The notes under the pieces were generated by a model. The model did not search any database, was not told the origin of the DNA, and saw only the letters and a program-made list of their open reading frames with translations. Made by a program: the position numbers and the translations under genes. 64,000 bases of DNA. It comes from JBNKZU01 sp050301795. GTDB lineage: Bacteria; Pseudomonadota; Gammaproteobacteria; Thiohalomonadales; Thiohalomonadaceae. This document shows positions 44,537-54,233 of this stretch, in pieces. Location of the stretch: contig JBNKZU010000034.1 of NCBI GenBank assembly GCA_050301795.1, forward strand, positions 29,389-93,388, given 5' to 3'. Positions within the stretch are counted from its first letter, which is position 1, and each line of letters opens with the position of its first letter.

Positions 44537-46105
44537 ATGAGCAAGATCCAGCGCGCGCTCATCAGCGTATCGGATAAAACCGGTATCGTTGACTTTGCAA
44601 AGACCCTTTCTGAAAAAGATATCGAAATCCTCTCCACTGGTGGTACAGCAAAACTACTGGCTGAACAAGGTGTTAACGTCATTGAGGTTTCCGACTATAC
44701 CGGCTTCCCGGAGATGATGGATGGTCGCGTCAAGACACTACATCCAAAGATTCATGGCGGAATTCTTGGTCGTCGCGGCACTGATGATGCCATCATGCAG
44801 CAGCATGGGATCGGAGCGATTGACCTGATTGTGGTGAATCTCTATCCATTTGAACAGACCGTTGCCAATCCAGACTGTGATCTAGCAACGGCGATTGAGA
44901 ATATCGATATCGGTGGCCCAACCATGCTGCGTGCAGCGGCAAAGAATCATGCTTCTGTTACCGTCGTTGTCGATAGCATGGACTACCAGCGTGTACTCAA
45001 CGAAATGGATGCCAATGGTGGCGCTATTAGCGATGCGACCCGATTTGACCTGGCGGTTAAAACCTTTGAGCATACTGCGAACTATGATGGCGCTATCGCA
45101 AACTATCTTGGCGCAATTGACGAAAGCGGATCAAAGACCCGCTTTCCTCGCACCATCAATCTACAGTTCAATAAAACACAGGAGATGCGATACGGTGAAA
45201 ACCCGCATCAAAATGCCGCGTTTTATATTGAACAAGCACCCGAGATTGGCACGATTGCGACCTCACGCCAACTACAGGGCAAAGAGCTCTCATACAACAA
45301 TATTGGGGATACCGACGCAGCGTTGGAGTGTGTAAAGCAGTATAACGAGCAGCCAACATGCGTCATCGTCAAACATGCAAACCCTTGCGGTGTAGCAAAG
45401 GGGCACACCTTGCTTGAGGCTTATAATCGCGCCTACTCAACCGACCCGGAATCTGCATTCGGAGGCATTATCGCCTTTAACCGCGAATTGGATGCAGCCA
45501 CCGCAAAAGCGATCATTGATCGCCAATTTGTAGAGGTCATCATTGCTCCGGTCGTCTCTGATGAGGCACTTGAGGTTGTCGCAGAAAAGAAGAATGTACG
45601 GGTACTAACCTGTGGTGATTGGTCAGCACAAGAGTGCAATAGCTTCGACTTTAAACGTGTGAACGGTGGTCTGCTGGTTCAGGATCGCGATATGGGTATG
45701 GTTCGCGCTGATGAATTAAAGATTGTTACCGAGCGCCAACCAACCGAGCAGGAACTTGCAGATCTCTTCTTTACCTGGAGAGTTGCTAAATACGTTAAAT
45801 CCAATGCGATAGTCTATGGTAAAGATGGCATGACCATAGGTGTTGGAGCAGGACAGATGAGTCGTGTCAATTCAGCGCGCATTGCCGGTATAAAGGCAGA
45901 ACATGCGGGTCTTGAGGTTCCAGGATCAGTCATGGCCTCCGACGCCTTTTTCCCCTTCCGTGACGGCATCGATAATGCTGCATCTGCTGGTATCACTGCG
46001 GTCATTCAACCAGGCGGTTCAATGCGTGATGAGGAAGTTATTGCCGCTGCGAATGAGCATGGCATGGCAATGGTGTTTACCGGAATGCGTCACTTCCGCC
46101 ATTAG
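44537..46105 (+). CDS. purH: Bifunctional AICAR transformylase/IMP cyclohydrolase
   Basis: 522 aa. It catalyses the last two steps of IMP synthesis. The N-terminal MGS-like cyclohydrolase domain has ALISVSDKTGIVDFAKTL and STGGTAKLL near residues 8-40. The transformylase domain carries KHANPCGVAKG near residue 278 with the active-site Lys and His, and GVGAGQMSRVNSARIAG near residue 435. It begins 36 bp after fis. Its 3' end overlaps the convergent phosphatase gene by 4 bp. The expected partner purD is displaced to 49724. Confidence 0.98.
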   Translation: MSKIQRALISVSDKTGIVDFAKTLSEKDIEILSTGGTAKLLAEQGVNVIEVSDYTGFPEMMDGRVKTLHPKIHGGILGRRGTDDAIMQQHGIGAIDLIVVNLYPFEQTVANPDCDLATAIENIDIGGPTMLRAAAKNHASVTVVVDSMDYQRVLNEMDANGGAISDATRFDLAVKTFEHTANYDGAIANYLGAIDESGSKTRFPRTINLQFNKTQEMRYGENPHQNAAFYIEQAPEIGTIATSRQLQGKELSYNNIGDTDAALECVKQYNEQPTCVIVKHANPCGVAKGHTLLEAYNRAYSTDPESAFGGIIAFNRELDAATAKAIIDRQFVEVIIAPVVSDEALEVVAEKKNVRVLTCGDWSAQECNSFDFKRVNGGLLVQDRDMGMVRADELKIVTERQPTEQELADLFFTWRVAKYVKSNAIVYGKDGMTIGVGAGQMSRVNSARIAGIKAEHAGLEVPGSVMASDAFFPFRDGIDNAASAGITAVIQPGGSMRDEEVIAAANEHGMAMVFTGMRHFRH

Positions 46106-47439
46106 TCCGAAACACATGGTGTCGGAGTCGTTTTTGATTCCGACACCTTTTCAATCACAAACTGATCCAACGTCATCCCCTCTTTTGAGATATAGGTTCC
46201 CTGTAGTTCATTACCATCGATATCGATAACCAAAGAGCCATTCTCTTTATACGCAATCGGCATTGCCGGATGATTAAGCTTACCGTTATCGAGCTTGGCA
46301 GAGGCGCCGACAACTGCATAAACTGCTCCTGTGCCATCTCCTTTGAGATAGGGCGATTCAGAATCAAGCACCATGTTCGATTTGAAGGTTTTTGACACAC
46401 CATAGTGACATCCGATTAGATGGGAGCGCTCATAAACATGGCTATGTCCGTTAAGAACCAAATCAACACCATATTTATCAAGAACCGGCACCACAGACTC
46501 CCTTACCCTGAACATTCGTCCCATGCTGTCTCTCCATTGATCAGAGTCGTGAGAGCCTTTGCTGTAGGGAGGATGATGAATCACGACAATCTTCCATGTT
46601 TGTGTTGTCGCTTCCAGATCAGCATCAAGCCACTTCACCATCTCGCTCTCAGCATTGATGTCACTAAACTCACTATCCAGAAATATCAGATGGGCGTTAC
46701 CATAATTGAAGCTATAGTAACGCCATGTTTGGGATGGTATGCCTCCTAACTCTCCTTGCGTTGGAAAGGTAAAGCTATTCTCAAACGCCTTGCGTCGCGC
46801 ATCGTGATTTCCATAAGCCGGAATGTATGGTGTAGATGCAAGGAGTTTAGGATAGGCATCAAACAACGCCTCCTGAAACTCTTTAGCCTTGCCGGATTTA
46901 TAGGCGTTATCGCCGGTGGTAAGCCACAGATCCATCAATGGCAGATCACCACGAGGATGTGATGTCATCCACGCTAATGCACTGGATTTAACCACTGCGG
47001 CGGCCTCTCGGTAGTAGCCGGGATCACCCTGCACCCAGAATCTTAACGGTCGAGTGCTTTTTGTTTTTGGTGCCGTGTGAAAACTTGAAAGCGTATAGCC
47101 TTCGACTTGATAGAAGTATCGCCGATCTGCCTTCAATCCTTTTAAGGTAATGGTGTGTTCTTTTACCGCCTGTTGTTCTGCTATTGGCTTAAGTTTCGTT
47201 GGATCTTCGCCATAAATCACACGTCCGATAGTCGCCTGATGACTATTCCAGCGTATTGTGACCTGATCTGAACCCATCATCTGTAGATAGGGTGCTCGAT
47301 CACCCGTGAATTGACTCTCAATCGAGATCTGAATACTACGACCAACACCAAGAACCAACAAAAGGATCAGTAATGATTGACCTGTAATTTTCAGAACTTT
47401 TTTAATATGCTGCATCGTGTTCACAAACCAACTATTCAA
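46102..47439 (-). CDS. Purple-acid-phosphatase-like metallophosphoesterase
   Basis: 445 aa. A hydrophobic signal anchor (residues 15-40) suggests export. A fibronectin-like purple-acid-phosphatase N-domain follows (VTIRWNSHQATIGRVIYG, near 60-100). The metallophosphatase core has QGDPGYY (near 135), TGDNAY (near 172), YGNHDARR (near 208), VIHHPPYS (near 285) and NGHSHVYERS (near 328), the five dinuclear-metal motifs. Substrate is unknown; phosphate release from organic phosphates outside the cytoplasm is likely. It overlaps the purH end in convergent orientation. An internal Met9 is an alternative start. Confidence 0.9.
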   Translation of the reverse strand: MNSWFVNTMQHIKKVLKITGQSLLILLLVLGVGRSIQISIESQFTGDRAPYLQMMGSDQVTIRWNSHQATIGRVIYGEDPTKLKPIAEQQAVKEHTITLKGLKADRRYFYQVEGYTLSSFHTAPKTKSTRPLRFWVQGDPGYYREAAAVVKSSALAWMTSHPRGDLPLMDLWLTTGDNAYKSGKAKEFQEALFDAYPKLLASTPYIPAYGNHDARRKAFENSFTFPTQGELGGIPSQTWRYYSFNYGNAHLIFLDSEFSDINAESEMVKWLDADLEATTQTWKIVVIHHPPYSKGSHDSDQWRDSMGRMFRVRESVVPVLDKYGVDLVLNGHSHVYERSHLIGCHYGVSKTFKSNMVLDSESPYLKGDGTGAVYAVVGASAKLDNGKLNHPAMPIAYKENGSLVIDIDGNELQGTYISKEGMTLDQFVIEKVSESKTTPTPCVSD

Positions 47440-47529
47440 TATCTCTATGGTACAATGCCCGACTTTAACGCGGGTGGCTATGGTTTGTTAAGGGCATCCA
47501 CATCGACAAGAGAAAATATTTAAATCCCA

Positions 47530-49608
47530 ATGATATCTATCGCGCCACTTTTCCGATTTTTGGCATCAGCAGCACTGATTCTGACCACTTTCTTTTTTGT
47601 GTTGCGCCTTGGATTTTTAACGGTATACAACAATCCGGCTGATCCTCTCGGTTTTGCCACAGCAGCGCAAGCGCTCTATATCGGTCTTAAATTTGACCTA
47701 CGCCTTGCGCTCTTAATGTTAACGCCTATTCTGATGATTGGTTGGCTGCCGTGGATCTCTCCCTTTCGTAGATATGGACAACCGTTCTGGCAAATCTACC
47801 TTACTGTGGTCACTACCCTCGTTGTTATCTTCTACATGCTCGATTTTGGCCACTACGCCTATCTCAATATCCGGGTTGATTCGACGGTGCTTCGCTTTGC
47901 CGAGAATCCGCTAATTTCGGCACAAATGGTATGGCAGTCCTATCCGGTTATCGCCATCACATTCAGCGGTGCACTGGCAACGCTACTGGCTTATCGTGGC
48001 TTCGGCTGGTTACTGAACTACTATGCCGGCGTAAAATTCAATCCACATCCGAGTTACTTACTTGAAACACTGTTATCGTTATCGAATAAACTTCAAGTCG
48101 TCCTCGAAAAATATCAACATCTTCGATATGAATACAGAGTCCTTTTACGTCAGTTTTTTGTAAGTACCGCGCTTGTATTTCTGTTTATCTTTGGTATCTA
48201 CGGCAAGCTGTCGTGGTATCCACTACGTTGGAGCGACGCCTTTTTTGGTACCCACGCCTTCGCCTCGCAGGTTGCACTGAACCCGGTGCTCTATTTCAGC
48301 GATACCTATTTAAATGGCGGTATGGCGTATGATCAGAAAAAGGTCGAAAAGAGCTACACCACTATCGCCAAATATCTCGGTGTCTCTGAGGTGGATCAAC
48401 AGAGTCTTAATTTCAGTCGCGAGGTCATACCCTCATCGCTCACTAAAACCAAACCGAATGTCATTGTGGTGATTCTGGAATCCTTTGCGAGCTACAAAGC
48501 GAGTATCTCCGGCAATATCCTGAATACCACCCCAAACTTTGATGCGATTGCCAACAACGGATACTACTTCCCAAACTTTTTCACACCACATACCGGTACC
48601 GCACGTTCAGTTTTTGCCTTTACCACGGGTATTCCTGATGTCCAGCTTGGAGATACCTCATCACGCAATCCAACGATTGTCGATCAACACATGCTGATTA
48701 ATGCATTTGGTGATTACGAGAAATACTACTTCCTCGGCGGCAGTGCCAGTTGGCGTAACATTCGCGCTCTGCTCTCTCGAAACATTCCAGGGTTACAGAT
48801 CTATGAAGAGGGCAGCTACCAATCACCGCGAATTGATGTTTGGGGGATCTCCGATCTCGATCTCTTCCGTGAGGCACATCAGGTTCTAAAAACACAGAGC
48901 AAACCATTCTTTGCCGTGATCCAGACCTCTGGCAACCATCGCCCCTACACCATCCCGGAAGATAGTGCCAGTTTTGTTAAAAAGAACCCAAGCATTGATG
49001 TTACCGAACACGGCTTCGAATCAGTAGAGGAGTACAACTCCTATCGGTTTATGGATCACAGCATTGGTCACTTTATGCAAGAGGTGAAAAATGCCGGATA
49101 TTTTGACAACACCATCTTTGTTTTCTTTGGCGATCATGGCATTAATCACGATGCCGGTAAGCATTCACTACCGCAAGAGACCCAGCTTGGCATTGGCAGC
49201 CATAGAGTACCGTTTGTAATCTACGCTCCTGAGTTATTCAAACAACCGAAACGGATTAACAAAGTAGCGACCGAGGTCGATGTCCTGACAACACTCGCCA
49301 GCATCACCAACCATCCACATACCAACACAACATTCGGACGAGATCTCTTTAATCCCGATTTTGACAATGAGCGCTACGCCTTCACCATTACCCATAGCAG
49401 TAATCCGCAGATTGGCGTGATTGGCAAAGAATACTATTTTAGAATGCGTGAATCGGGGGCAGAGAAGCGGCTGTTTAAACTCGGAACCGACTCGCCGCGC
49501 AAGAATGTCCTGGAACAACAACCAGAGATCGCAAAACGAATGGAGGAGATCGCCTACGGCTACTACCATTCTGCACGTTATGTCATGAACAACAACGCGC
49601 CCAAATAG
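47530..49608 (+). CDS. LTA synthase-like sulfatase-domain membrane protein
   Basis: 692 aa. Five hydrophobic segments fill residues 1-220, followed by an extracellular alkaline-phosphatase/sulfatase-fold domain. The metal and nucleophile regions are VIVVILESFASYKA (near 315), FFTPHTGTARSVFAFTTGIP (near 355) with the presumed Thr nucleophile, and FFGDHGINHD (near 535). Such proteins in Gram-negatives transfer phosphoglycerol or phosphoethanolamine to glycans. The gene diverges from the phosphatase over 90 bp and is inserted between purH and purD. The exact substrate is not readable from sequence. Confidence 0.9.
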   Translation: MISIAPLFRFLASAALILTTFFFVLRLGFLTVYNNPADPLGFATAAQALYIGLKFDLRLALLMLTPILMIGWLPWISPFRRYGQPFWQIYLTVVTTLVVIFYMLDFGHYAYLNIRVDSTVLRFAENPLISAQMVWQSYPVIAITFSGALATLLAYRGFGWLLNYYAGVKFNPHPSYLLETLLSLSNKLQVVLEKYQHLRYEYRVLLRQFFVSTALVFLFIFGIYGKLSWYPLRWSDAFFGTHAFASQVALNPVLYFSDTYLNGGMAYDQKKVEKSYTTIAKYLGVSEVDQQSLNFSREVIPSSLTKTKPNVIVVILESFASYKASISGNILNTTPNFDAIANNGYYFPNFFTPHTGTARSVFAFTTGIPDVQLGDTSSRNPTIVDQHMLINAFGDYEKYYFLGGSASWRNIRALLSRNIPGLQIYEEGSYQSPRIDVWGISDLDLFREAHQVLKTQSKPFFAVIQTSGNHRPYTIPEDSASFVKKNPSIDVTEHGFESVEEYNSYRFMDHSIGHFMQEVKNAGYFDNTIFVFFGDHGINHDAGKHSLPQETQLGIGSHRVPFVIYAPELFKQPKRINKVATEVDVLTTLASITNHPHTNTTFGRDLFNPDFDNERYAFTITHSSNPQIGVIGKEYYFRMRESGAEKRLFKLGTDSPRKNVLEQQPEIAKRMEEIAYGYYHSARYVMNNNAPK

Positions 49609-49723
49609 CGACCAGAATTATTTTTAGTCATCGTAGGGTGGAAGTGCCATGCACTACTCCGCCATTATGAATAACATGGTGGATCAATAATCACCAATCC
49701 AACCGACAAAAGAAGGTAAAAAG

Positions 49724-51016
49724 ATGAAGGTATTGATTATCGGAAGTGGCGGTCGTGAACACGCCCTGGCATGGAAAGCAGCCCAGTCACCGGCTGTAAC
49801 ACACATCTATGTAGCTCCCGGAAATGCCGGCACAGCGCTTGAGCCAAAGATTGAAAACGTCAATATCGGGGTTGAAGCGATTGACGAACTCATCACCTTT
49901 GCAAAAGAGAGTCAGATCGACCTCACCATCGTCGGTCCTGAGGCGCCACTGGTTATCGGCGTGGTTGATGCGTTTGAAGCCGAAGGATTACGTTGCTTTG
50001 GCCCTAAACAAGGGGCAGCGCAACTCGAAGGCTCCAAATCATTCACCAAAGATTTTCTGGCACGCCACAACATCCCGACGGCTGATTATGCCAACTTTGA
50101 AGATGTTGATGCTGCACTCGCCTATCTCAAACAAAAAGGGGCACCGATTGTAATTAAGGCCGATGGCCTTGCTGCTGGCAAAGGCGTGATCGTTGCCATG
50201 ACACAAGTCGAAGCCGAGGCCGCAGTAAAGGATATGCTCGCAGGAAACGCCTTTGGTAGCGCAGGACATCGCGTTGTGATCGAAGAGTTCCTGGAAGGTG
50301 AAGAGGCCAGCTTTATTGTGATGGTAGATGGCAAAAACATTCTTCCTATGGCAACCAGTCAGGATCACAAACGCATTGGTGAGGGTGACACCGGCCCTAA
50401 CACGGGTGGCATGGGTGCCTACTCCCCTGCCCCAGTCGTGACCGATAGCGTCTACCAGCGCATTATGAATGAAGTGATTGAACCCACAGTTGAAGGTATG
50501 GCTAAAGAAGGCAATCCATACACCGGATTCCTTTATGCCGGACTGATGATTACCGAAGATGGCACACCAAAAGTGATCGAATACAACTGCAGGTTTGGAG
50601 ACCCTGAAACCCAGCCTATTATGATGCGCCTGAACTCGGATCTCGTTGAACTATGCAATATCGCCCTGGATGGTCGGCTTGATCAGGCACAGGCGCAATG
50701 GGATAGCCGTCCCGCACTTGGGGTTGTGCTTGCAGCAAAAGGTTATCCGGGAGATTACCCCAAAGGTGATGTTATTCACGGTCTAACTGGCGCTGACAGC
50801 GCAGACGCAAAGGTGTTCCATGCCGGAACAGCAAACCAAAACAGTGATGTGGTTACCTCCGGTGGTCGAGTGCTGTGTGCAACTGCACTTGGAAGCAGTG
50901 TGGCCGAGGCACAGAGCAAGGCATACGAGCTGGTGCAGAAGATCGACTGGGATGGTATGCAATACCGGAAGGATATCGGTTACCGAGCCGTTGCTCGTGA
51001 GCAAAACGCCAGATAA
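49724..51016 (+). CDS. purD: Phosphoribosylamine-glycine ligase
   Basis: 430 aa. It makes glycinamide ribonucleotide from phosphoribosylamine, glycine and ATP in purine synthesis. MKVLIIGSGGREHALAWKAA at the N-terminus, IVGPEAPLVIGVVD near residue 68, KADGLAAGKGV near residue 145 (ATP-grasp) and EYNCRFGDPETQ near residue 285 are diagnostic. In most relatives it follows purH directly; here two extracellular-enzyme genes separate them. Confidence 0.98.
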   Translation: MKVLIIGSGGREHALAWKAAQSPAVTHIYVAPGNAGTALEPKIENVNIGVEAIDELITFAKESQIDLTIVGPEAPLVIGVVDAFEAEGLRCFGPKQGAAQLEGSKSFTKDFLARHNIPTADYANFEDVDAALAYLKQKGAPIVIKADGLAAGKGVIVAMTQVEAEAAVKDMLAGNAFGSAGHRVVIEEFLEGEEASFIVMVDGKNILPMATSQDHKRIGEGDTGPNTGGMGAYSPAPVVTDSVYQRIMNEVIEPTVEGMAKEGNPYTGFLYAGLMITEDGTPKVIEYNCRFGDPETQPIMMRLNSDLVELCNIALDGRLDQAQAQWDSRPALGVVLAAKGYPGDYPKGDVIHGLTGADSADAKVFHAGTANQNSDVVTSGGRVLCATALGSSVAEAQSKAYELVQKIDWDGMQYRKDIGYRAVAREQNAR

Positions 51017-51130
51017 ATTCAAGCAATAGACCAATATAAATCTGGCAATAGCCAACACATTTATTTCAGGTACAATACTCAAACTTAAATTTTTCAATAA
51101 TGAGACAACTCAACCTTTAGGGAGCACCTC

Positions 51131-52030
51131 ATGTCGGTTAAACACCCAGTTATTGCGGTAACAGGCTCATCAGGAGCTGGTACCACAACGGTAAAAAATG
51201 CTTTTGAGCACATCTTCTTCCGCGAGAAGATCACACCACTTGTTATGGAAGGCGACAGTTTCCATAGCCTTGATCGTGCACAGTTCAAAGAAGCAACAGC
51301 CAAGCATGATGCTGACGGCAACAACTTTTTCAGCCACTTCGGTCCTGAAGCTAATCACTTCGATAAAATCGAAGAGACCTTCAAATCCTACGGTGAAACA
51401 GGCGTTTGTAAACGTCGCTACTACATCCACAGTGATGAAGAAGCGGTATTCCATAACAAGCGCTTGGGCGGAACCAGCTACACCGCTGGCCAATTCACAC
51501 CTTGGGAAGAGATTACCGAAGAGACCGATCTGCTCTTCTATGAAGGTCTGCATGGTTTGGTCAAAACAGATAGCGTAAACGTCGCAAGCCAGGTCGATCT
51601 TGGCATCGGTGTTGTGCCAGTGGTAAACCTTGAGTGGATTCAGAAGATCTTCCGTGACAACGCACAGCGTGGTTATAGCGCAGATGTCATTGTCGACACC
51701 ATTCTGCGTCGTATGCCGGACTATGTGAACTACATTACACCACAGTTCTCAAGTACCGATATCAACTTCCAGCGTGTAGCCACCGTAGATACCTCAAACC
51801 CATTCATCGCACGCGATATTCCAACACCGGATGAGAGCTTTGTGGTTATCCGCTTCCGTGATCCAAAGAAATTCGGCATCGACTTCCCATACCTGCTAAA
51901 CATGATTCCAAACTCATTCATGTCACGCCGCAACACCATCGTGGTTCCAGGCGGAAAAATGGGATACGCAATGGAGCTAATCCTCGCACCAATCATTCAC
52001 GACATTCTGGAAAATAAGCGAAAAGCTTAA
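51131..52030 (+). CDS. prk: Phosphoribulokinase (class I)
   Basis: 299 aa. It phosphorylates ribulose-5-phosphate to ribulose-1,5-bisphosphate, the CO2 acceptor of RuBisCO. The P-loop is GSSGAGTTT at residues 12-20. The class I proteobacterial features are VMEGDSFHSLDRAQFKEA near residue 38 and FYEGLHGLVKTDSV near residue 138. E. coli PrkB is related, so the gene alone does not prove autotrophy. AGGGAGC lies upstream of the ATG and TACAAT at 51071-51076 is a possible -10 box. A strong terminator ends it as a single-gene transcript. Confidence 0.96.
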   Translation: MSVKHPVIAVTGSSGAGTTTVKNAFEHIFFREKITPLVMEGDSFHSLDRAQFKEATAKHDADGNNFFSHFGPEANHFDKIEETFKSYGETGVCKRRYYIHSDEEAVFHNKRLGGTSYTAGQFTPWEEITEETDLLFYEGLHGLVKTDSVNVASQVDLGIGVVPVVNLEWIQKIFRDNAQRGYSADVIVDTILRRMPDYVNYITPQFSSTDINFQRVATVDTSNPFIARDIPTPDESFVVIRFRDPKKFGIDFPYLLNMIPNSFMSRRNTIVVPGGKMGYAMELILAPIIHDILENKRKA

Positions 52031-52052
52031 TTTTAGAACTGCTGAATATGAG

Positions 52053-52078
52053 AAGCCCGCGAAAGCGGGCTTTTTTTT
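52053..52078 (+). terminator. Rho-independent terminator after prk
   Basis: The arms AAGCCCGC and GCGGGCTT close a GAAA tetraloop and run into eight T. This is a strong intrinsic terminator at the left edge of the accessory island. Confidence 0.97.
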
Positions 52079-52124
52079 GAGAACACCATAACCTTCACTG
52101 CTGTGCGCTCATATCTCCTCGTTC

Positions 52125-52159
52125 AGGAGCCGGATTCTCCTACGGTGAGACCAACCCCT
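52125..52159. repeat. REP-like hairpin, left copy
   Basis: 16-base arms around a TAC loop (left arm AGGAGCCGGATTCTCC), imperfectly paired. It matches the copy at 58227-58261 in architecture (16-3-16), orientation and about 25 of 32 arm bases, including the shared CCCCTGAA edge. It marks the left border of the accessory island. Confidence 0.75.
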
Positions 52160-52161
52160 GA

Positions 52162-52572
52162 ATGATACCAATTAAACCAGTGCAATATCTATCCCGATAT
52201 ACCCACCGAACGGCTATTAGTAATCAGCGGATAATTGATGCAAATAATGGGCAGATACGCTTTCGATACAAGGACTATCAAGACCACAACAGGCACAAGG
52301 TGATGTCCTTAAGTAGTGATGAGTTTATCCGAAGGTATCTACAGCATGTGTTACCTAAGGGACTCATGAGAATCAGGCACTATGGGTTTCTTTCCAATCC
52401 GATAAGAGCCAGACGCTTAGCGCAAATAAGAGAGATATTAAATCAGTCACAGGAAGAGTTAGAGTTAGCCGATAAAGAGGAACACACTTTCATCGGTTAT
52501 CCCTGTCCGGTGTGTCATCAAGGCAAGTGCATCATCATCGGCGAGATACCGAAACGCATAGAGTATGGCTGA
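52162..52572 (+). pseudogene. IS91-family transposase fragment (C-terminal part)
   Basis: 136 codons. VQYLSRYTHRTAISNQRI, then the FRYKDY segment, EFIRRYLQHVLPKGLMRIRHYGFLSN (split here) and the C-terminal CPVC zinc pair are the end of a Y2-type rolling-circle IS91 transposase. The complete protein is about 300-400 aa, so the N-terminal half including the catalytic HUH region is missing. Truncation is at about 52160, immediately beside the left hairpin repeat. The remnant cannot transpose itself. Confidence 0.88.
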
Positions 52573-52698
52573 CGATAATAACGATTGTATAGCCTATTGA
52601 CTTAAAACCGGTACAGGCGTTAAGGTCTGGAGACCAACACGGCCTGGGTGACACAATCAGGTTTTAAACAAAGAAAATAGCATGGAGGCAGACAGAAA

Positions 52699-52884
52699 AT
52701 GCAGGGACACAAAGATAACAGGATGCTGTTTTTAGCAACTAATGACAAAGGAGCTGTCCAAACTCCTTACCAACTCTTAATGTTTCAAAAACAATTTCCT
52801 ATAGATAGTGACGGGCAACCCGATGGGCGGCTCAGTCCAACAGACATTTATGTTTCATGCTTTGCACGAAACATAAATGCTTAG
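52699..52884 (+). CDS. Doubtful small ORF ahead of the first attC site
   Basis: 61 aa, no recognisable family. GGAGG lies 10 nt before the ATG. The last 16 codons run through the attC-like hairpin at 52835-52893, whereas cassette genes normally stop at or just before the site, so it may not be a real gene. The surrounding stretch 52573-52834 otherwise shows no gene. Confidence 0.3.
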   Translation: MQGHKDNRMLFLATNDKGAVQTPYQLLMFQKQFPIDSDGQPDGRLSPTDIYVSCFARNINA

Positions 52885-52893
52885 ATGTTAGTG
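52835..52893 (+). repeat. attC-like site 1 (59 bp)
   Basis: R'' core GTCCAAC at 52835, R' core GTTAGTG at 52887. Between them is a 12-bp perfect stem (CATTTATGTTTC/GAAACATAAATG) plus a further TGC/GCA pair around a TTT loop, interrupted by one mismatch. Size and layout are those of a classical 59-base element, though the R' core departs from GTTRRRY. Confidence 0.65.
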
Positions 52894-52939
52894 TTGTTGG
52901 CGGAAGTTTTTCGAACATTTCAGTATGCGAGGCAAGGTG

Positions 52940-54205
52940 ATGAACATCTGTAAACGTTTTAAGTGCAATACTTGCGAAACGTTAATTGACTGTCGTATTG
53001 GAATGTCAAACAGAGACGTTCAGCCTTTCCAGTTTTCATGCCCTAATTGTGAAGAAATCATTAGCTTTACAATCGGTGCCGACGATGGCGGTTTGCAGGG
53101 GGCCACCGATATTATTAAATTTAAGGGGCCTTTTACGGGAGAAAACCCTTTTGTAGATCTTCACTTAGATTTCCCTGTTTCATTCGGCGCATACAAAATC
53201 GGAAACACAGCTTACATGAAAGCGGTTGCCGAGTTGGGCACAGAATCAATAGGGCATTTGGCGCAGCGACTTGCGGTTCTGAATATGCTACACAATAAAA
53301 GCCGTGATCTTGACAGACTCGTCACACAGTACAAGCGAGGAGACACAAAATCTTTTAAAAAAGTCTGTCGCCACATACCCGGTGTAAATCTTAAATCAGA
53401 AAAGAAGCAGGATATCATTGCTGCTCTTTACTCCGCTACATCGATCATGTCTTCGCCGTTTACAGTTCATGAACATAATAAAGAGCTGTCAGAGGAAATT
53501 CCAAATATTCTTAGTGAACTATATTCGACCTATACAGATAAGTTTATAGATTTTTCAGACGCTATAGCTGCGAATCAATTTTTAAAAAATTTGCATCATG
53601 ACTGCATATCCCTCTACCCAAAGATTATTGAGTTAGATCTTCCTTTGAGACCAGCTCTTTATTACGATTATGTTGAGCCGGCAAAACTTGGAGATATTCC
53701 GGCCAGGGTGTCAGCTAGAGATTTTAACGACTGTAATAATCTATACAAAGATCTTGCGGAGGTTTATTCTCGCCAGCTAGTGTTGCTCGCAGGCCTAAAT
53801 AACCTTATTAAGCGAGGGGATGCTGATCTATTTGATCCATCAGTGAGGCTGAACAAAAAAGGAGATTTGATTAGGGACTTTTCTTCACTAAATAATTATG
53901 CCAACGTCGATCTTGGAAGAAAATTTAGTGCAATAGATGACTCTTTTTATAAAATTGATCCGCAAGCAATGGACAATAAGCTAAGAAATGCTATTGCCCA
54001 CTATAAATTTGAATATAAGGCTTCGAGTCAACTCATTACGTTTTATCCAAGTAAGGAGGGGATGAATAGGGAGAAGTGCCATTCACTATACTTTATCGAA
54101 TTTATGAGAAAAATGCTTCTGTTGTTTAGAGAGGTGCATAGCGTCAATCATGTGATAAAGTCTTTGATGTTTTTTAGGATATTTATCTTAAAAAAAGACA
54201 TCTAG
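52940..54205 (+). CDS. Cassette protein: zinc ribbon plus HEPN-like RNA-cleavage motif
   Basis: 421 aa from the ATG at 52940, chosen because GAGG lies 7 nt upstream; an ATG at 52925 is also in frame. The N-terminus has two cysteine pairs, CNTC (near 9-12) and CPNC (near 34-37), with further Cys, a likely zinc ribbon. The central region is helical. Near residue 370 is LRNAIAHYKFEY: Arg-Asn followed by His after three residues, the RNxxxH signature of HEPN ribonucleases seen in toxins and abortive-infection proteins. It sits between attC sites 1 and 2 and is more A/T-rich than its chromosomal neighbours. A defence or toxin role is inferred only from the motif and location. Confidence 0.6.
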   Translation: MNICKRFKCNTCETLIDCRIGMSNRDVQPFQFSCPNCEEIISFTIGADDGGLQGATDIIKFKGPFTGENPFVDLHLDFPVSFGAYKIGNTAYMKAVAELGTESIGHLAQRLAVLNMLHNKSRDLDRLVTQYKRGDTKSFKKVCRHIPGVNLKSEKKQDIIAALYSATSIMSSPFTVHEHNKELSEEIPNILSELYSTYTDKFIDFSDAIAANQFLKNLHHDCISLYPKIIELDLPLRPALYYDYVEPAKLGDIPARVSARDFNDCNNLYKDLAEVYSRQLVLLAGLNNLIKRGDADLFDPSVRLNKKGDLIRDFSSLNNYANVDLGRKFSAIDDSFYKIDPQAMDNKLRNAIAHYKFEYKASSQLITFYPSKEGMNREKCHSLYFIEFMRKMLLLFREVHSVNHVIKSLMFFRIFILKKDI

Positions 54206-54233
54206 GTCACTTTTTACACTGTAATACGAGTTG

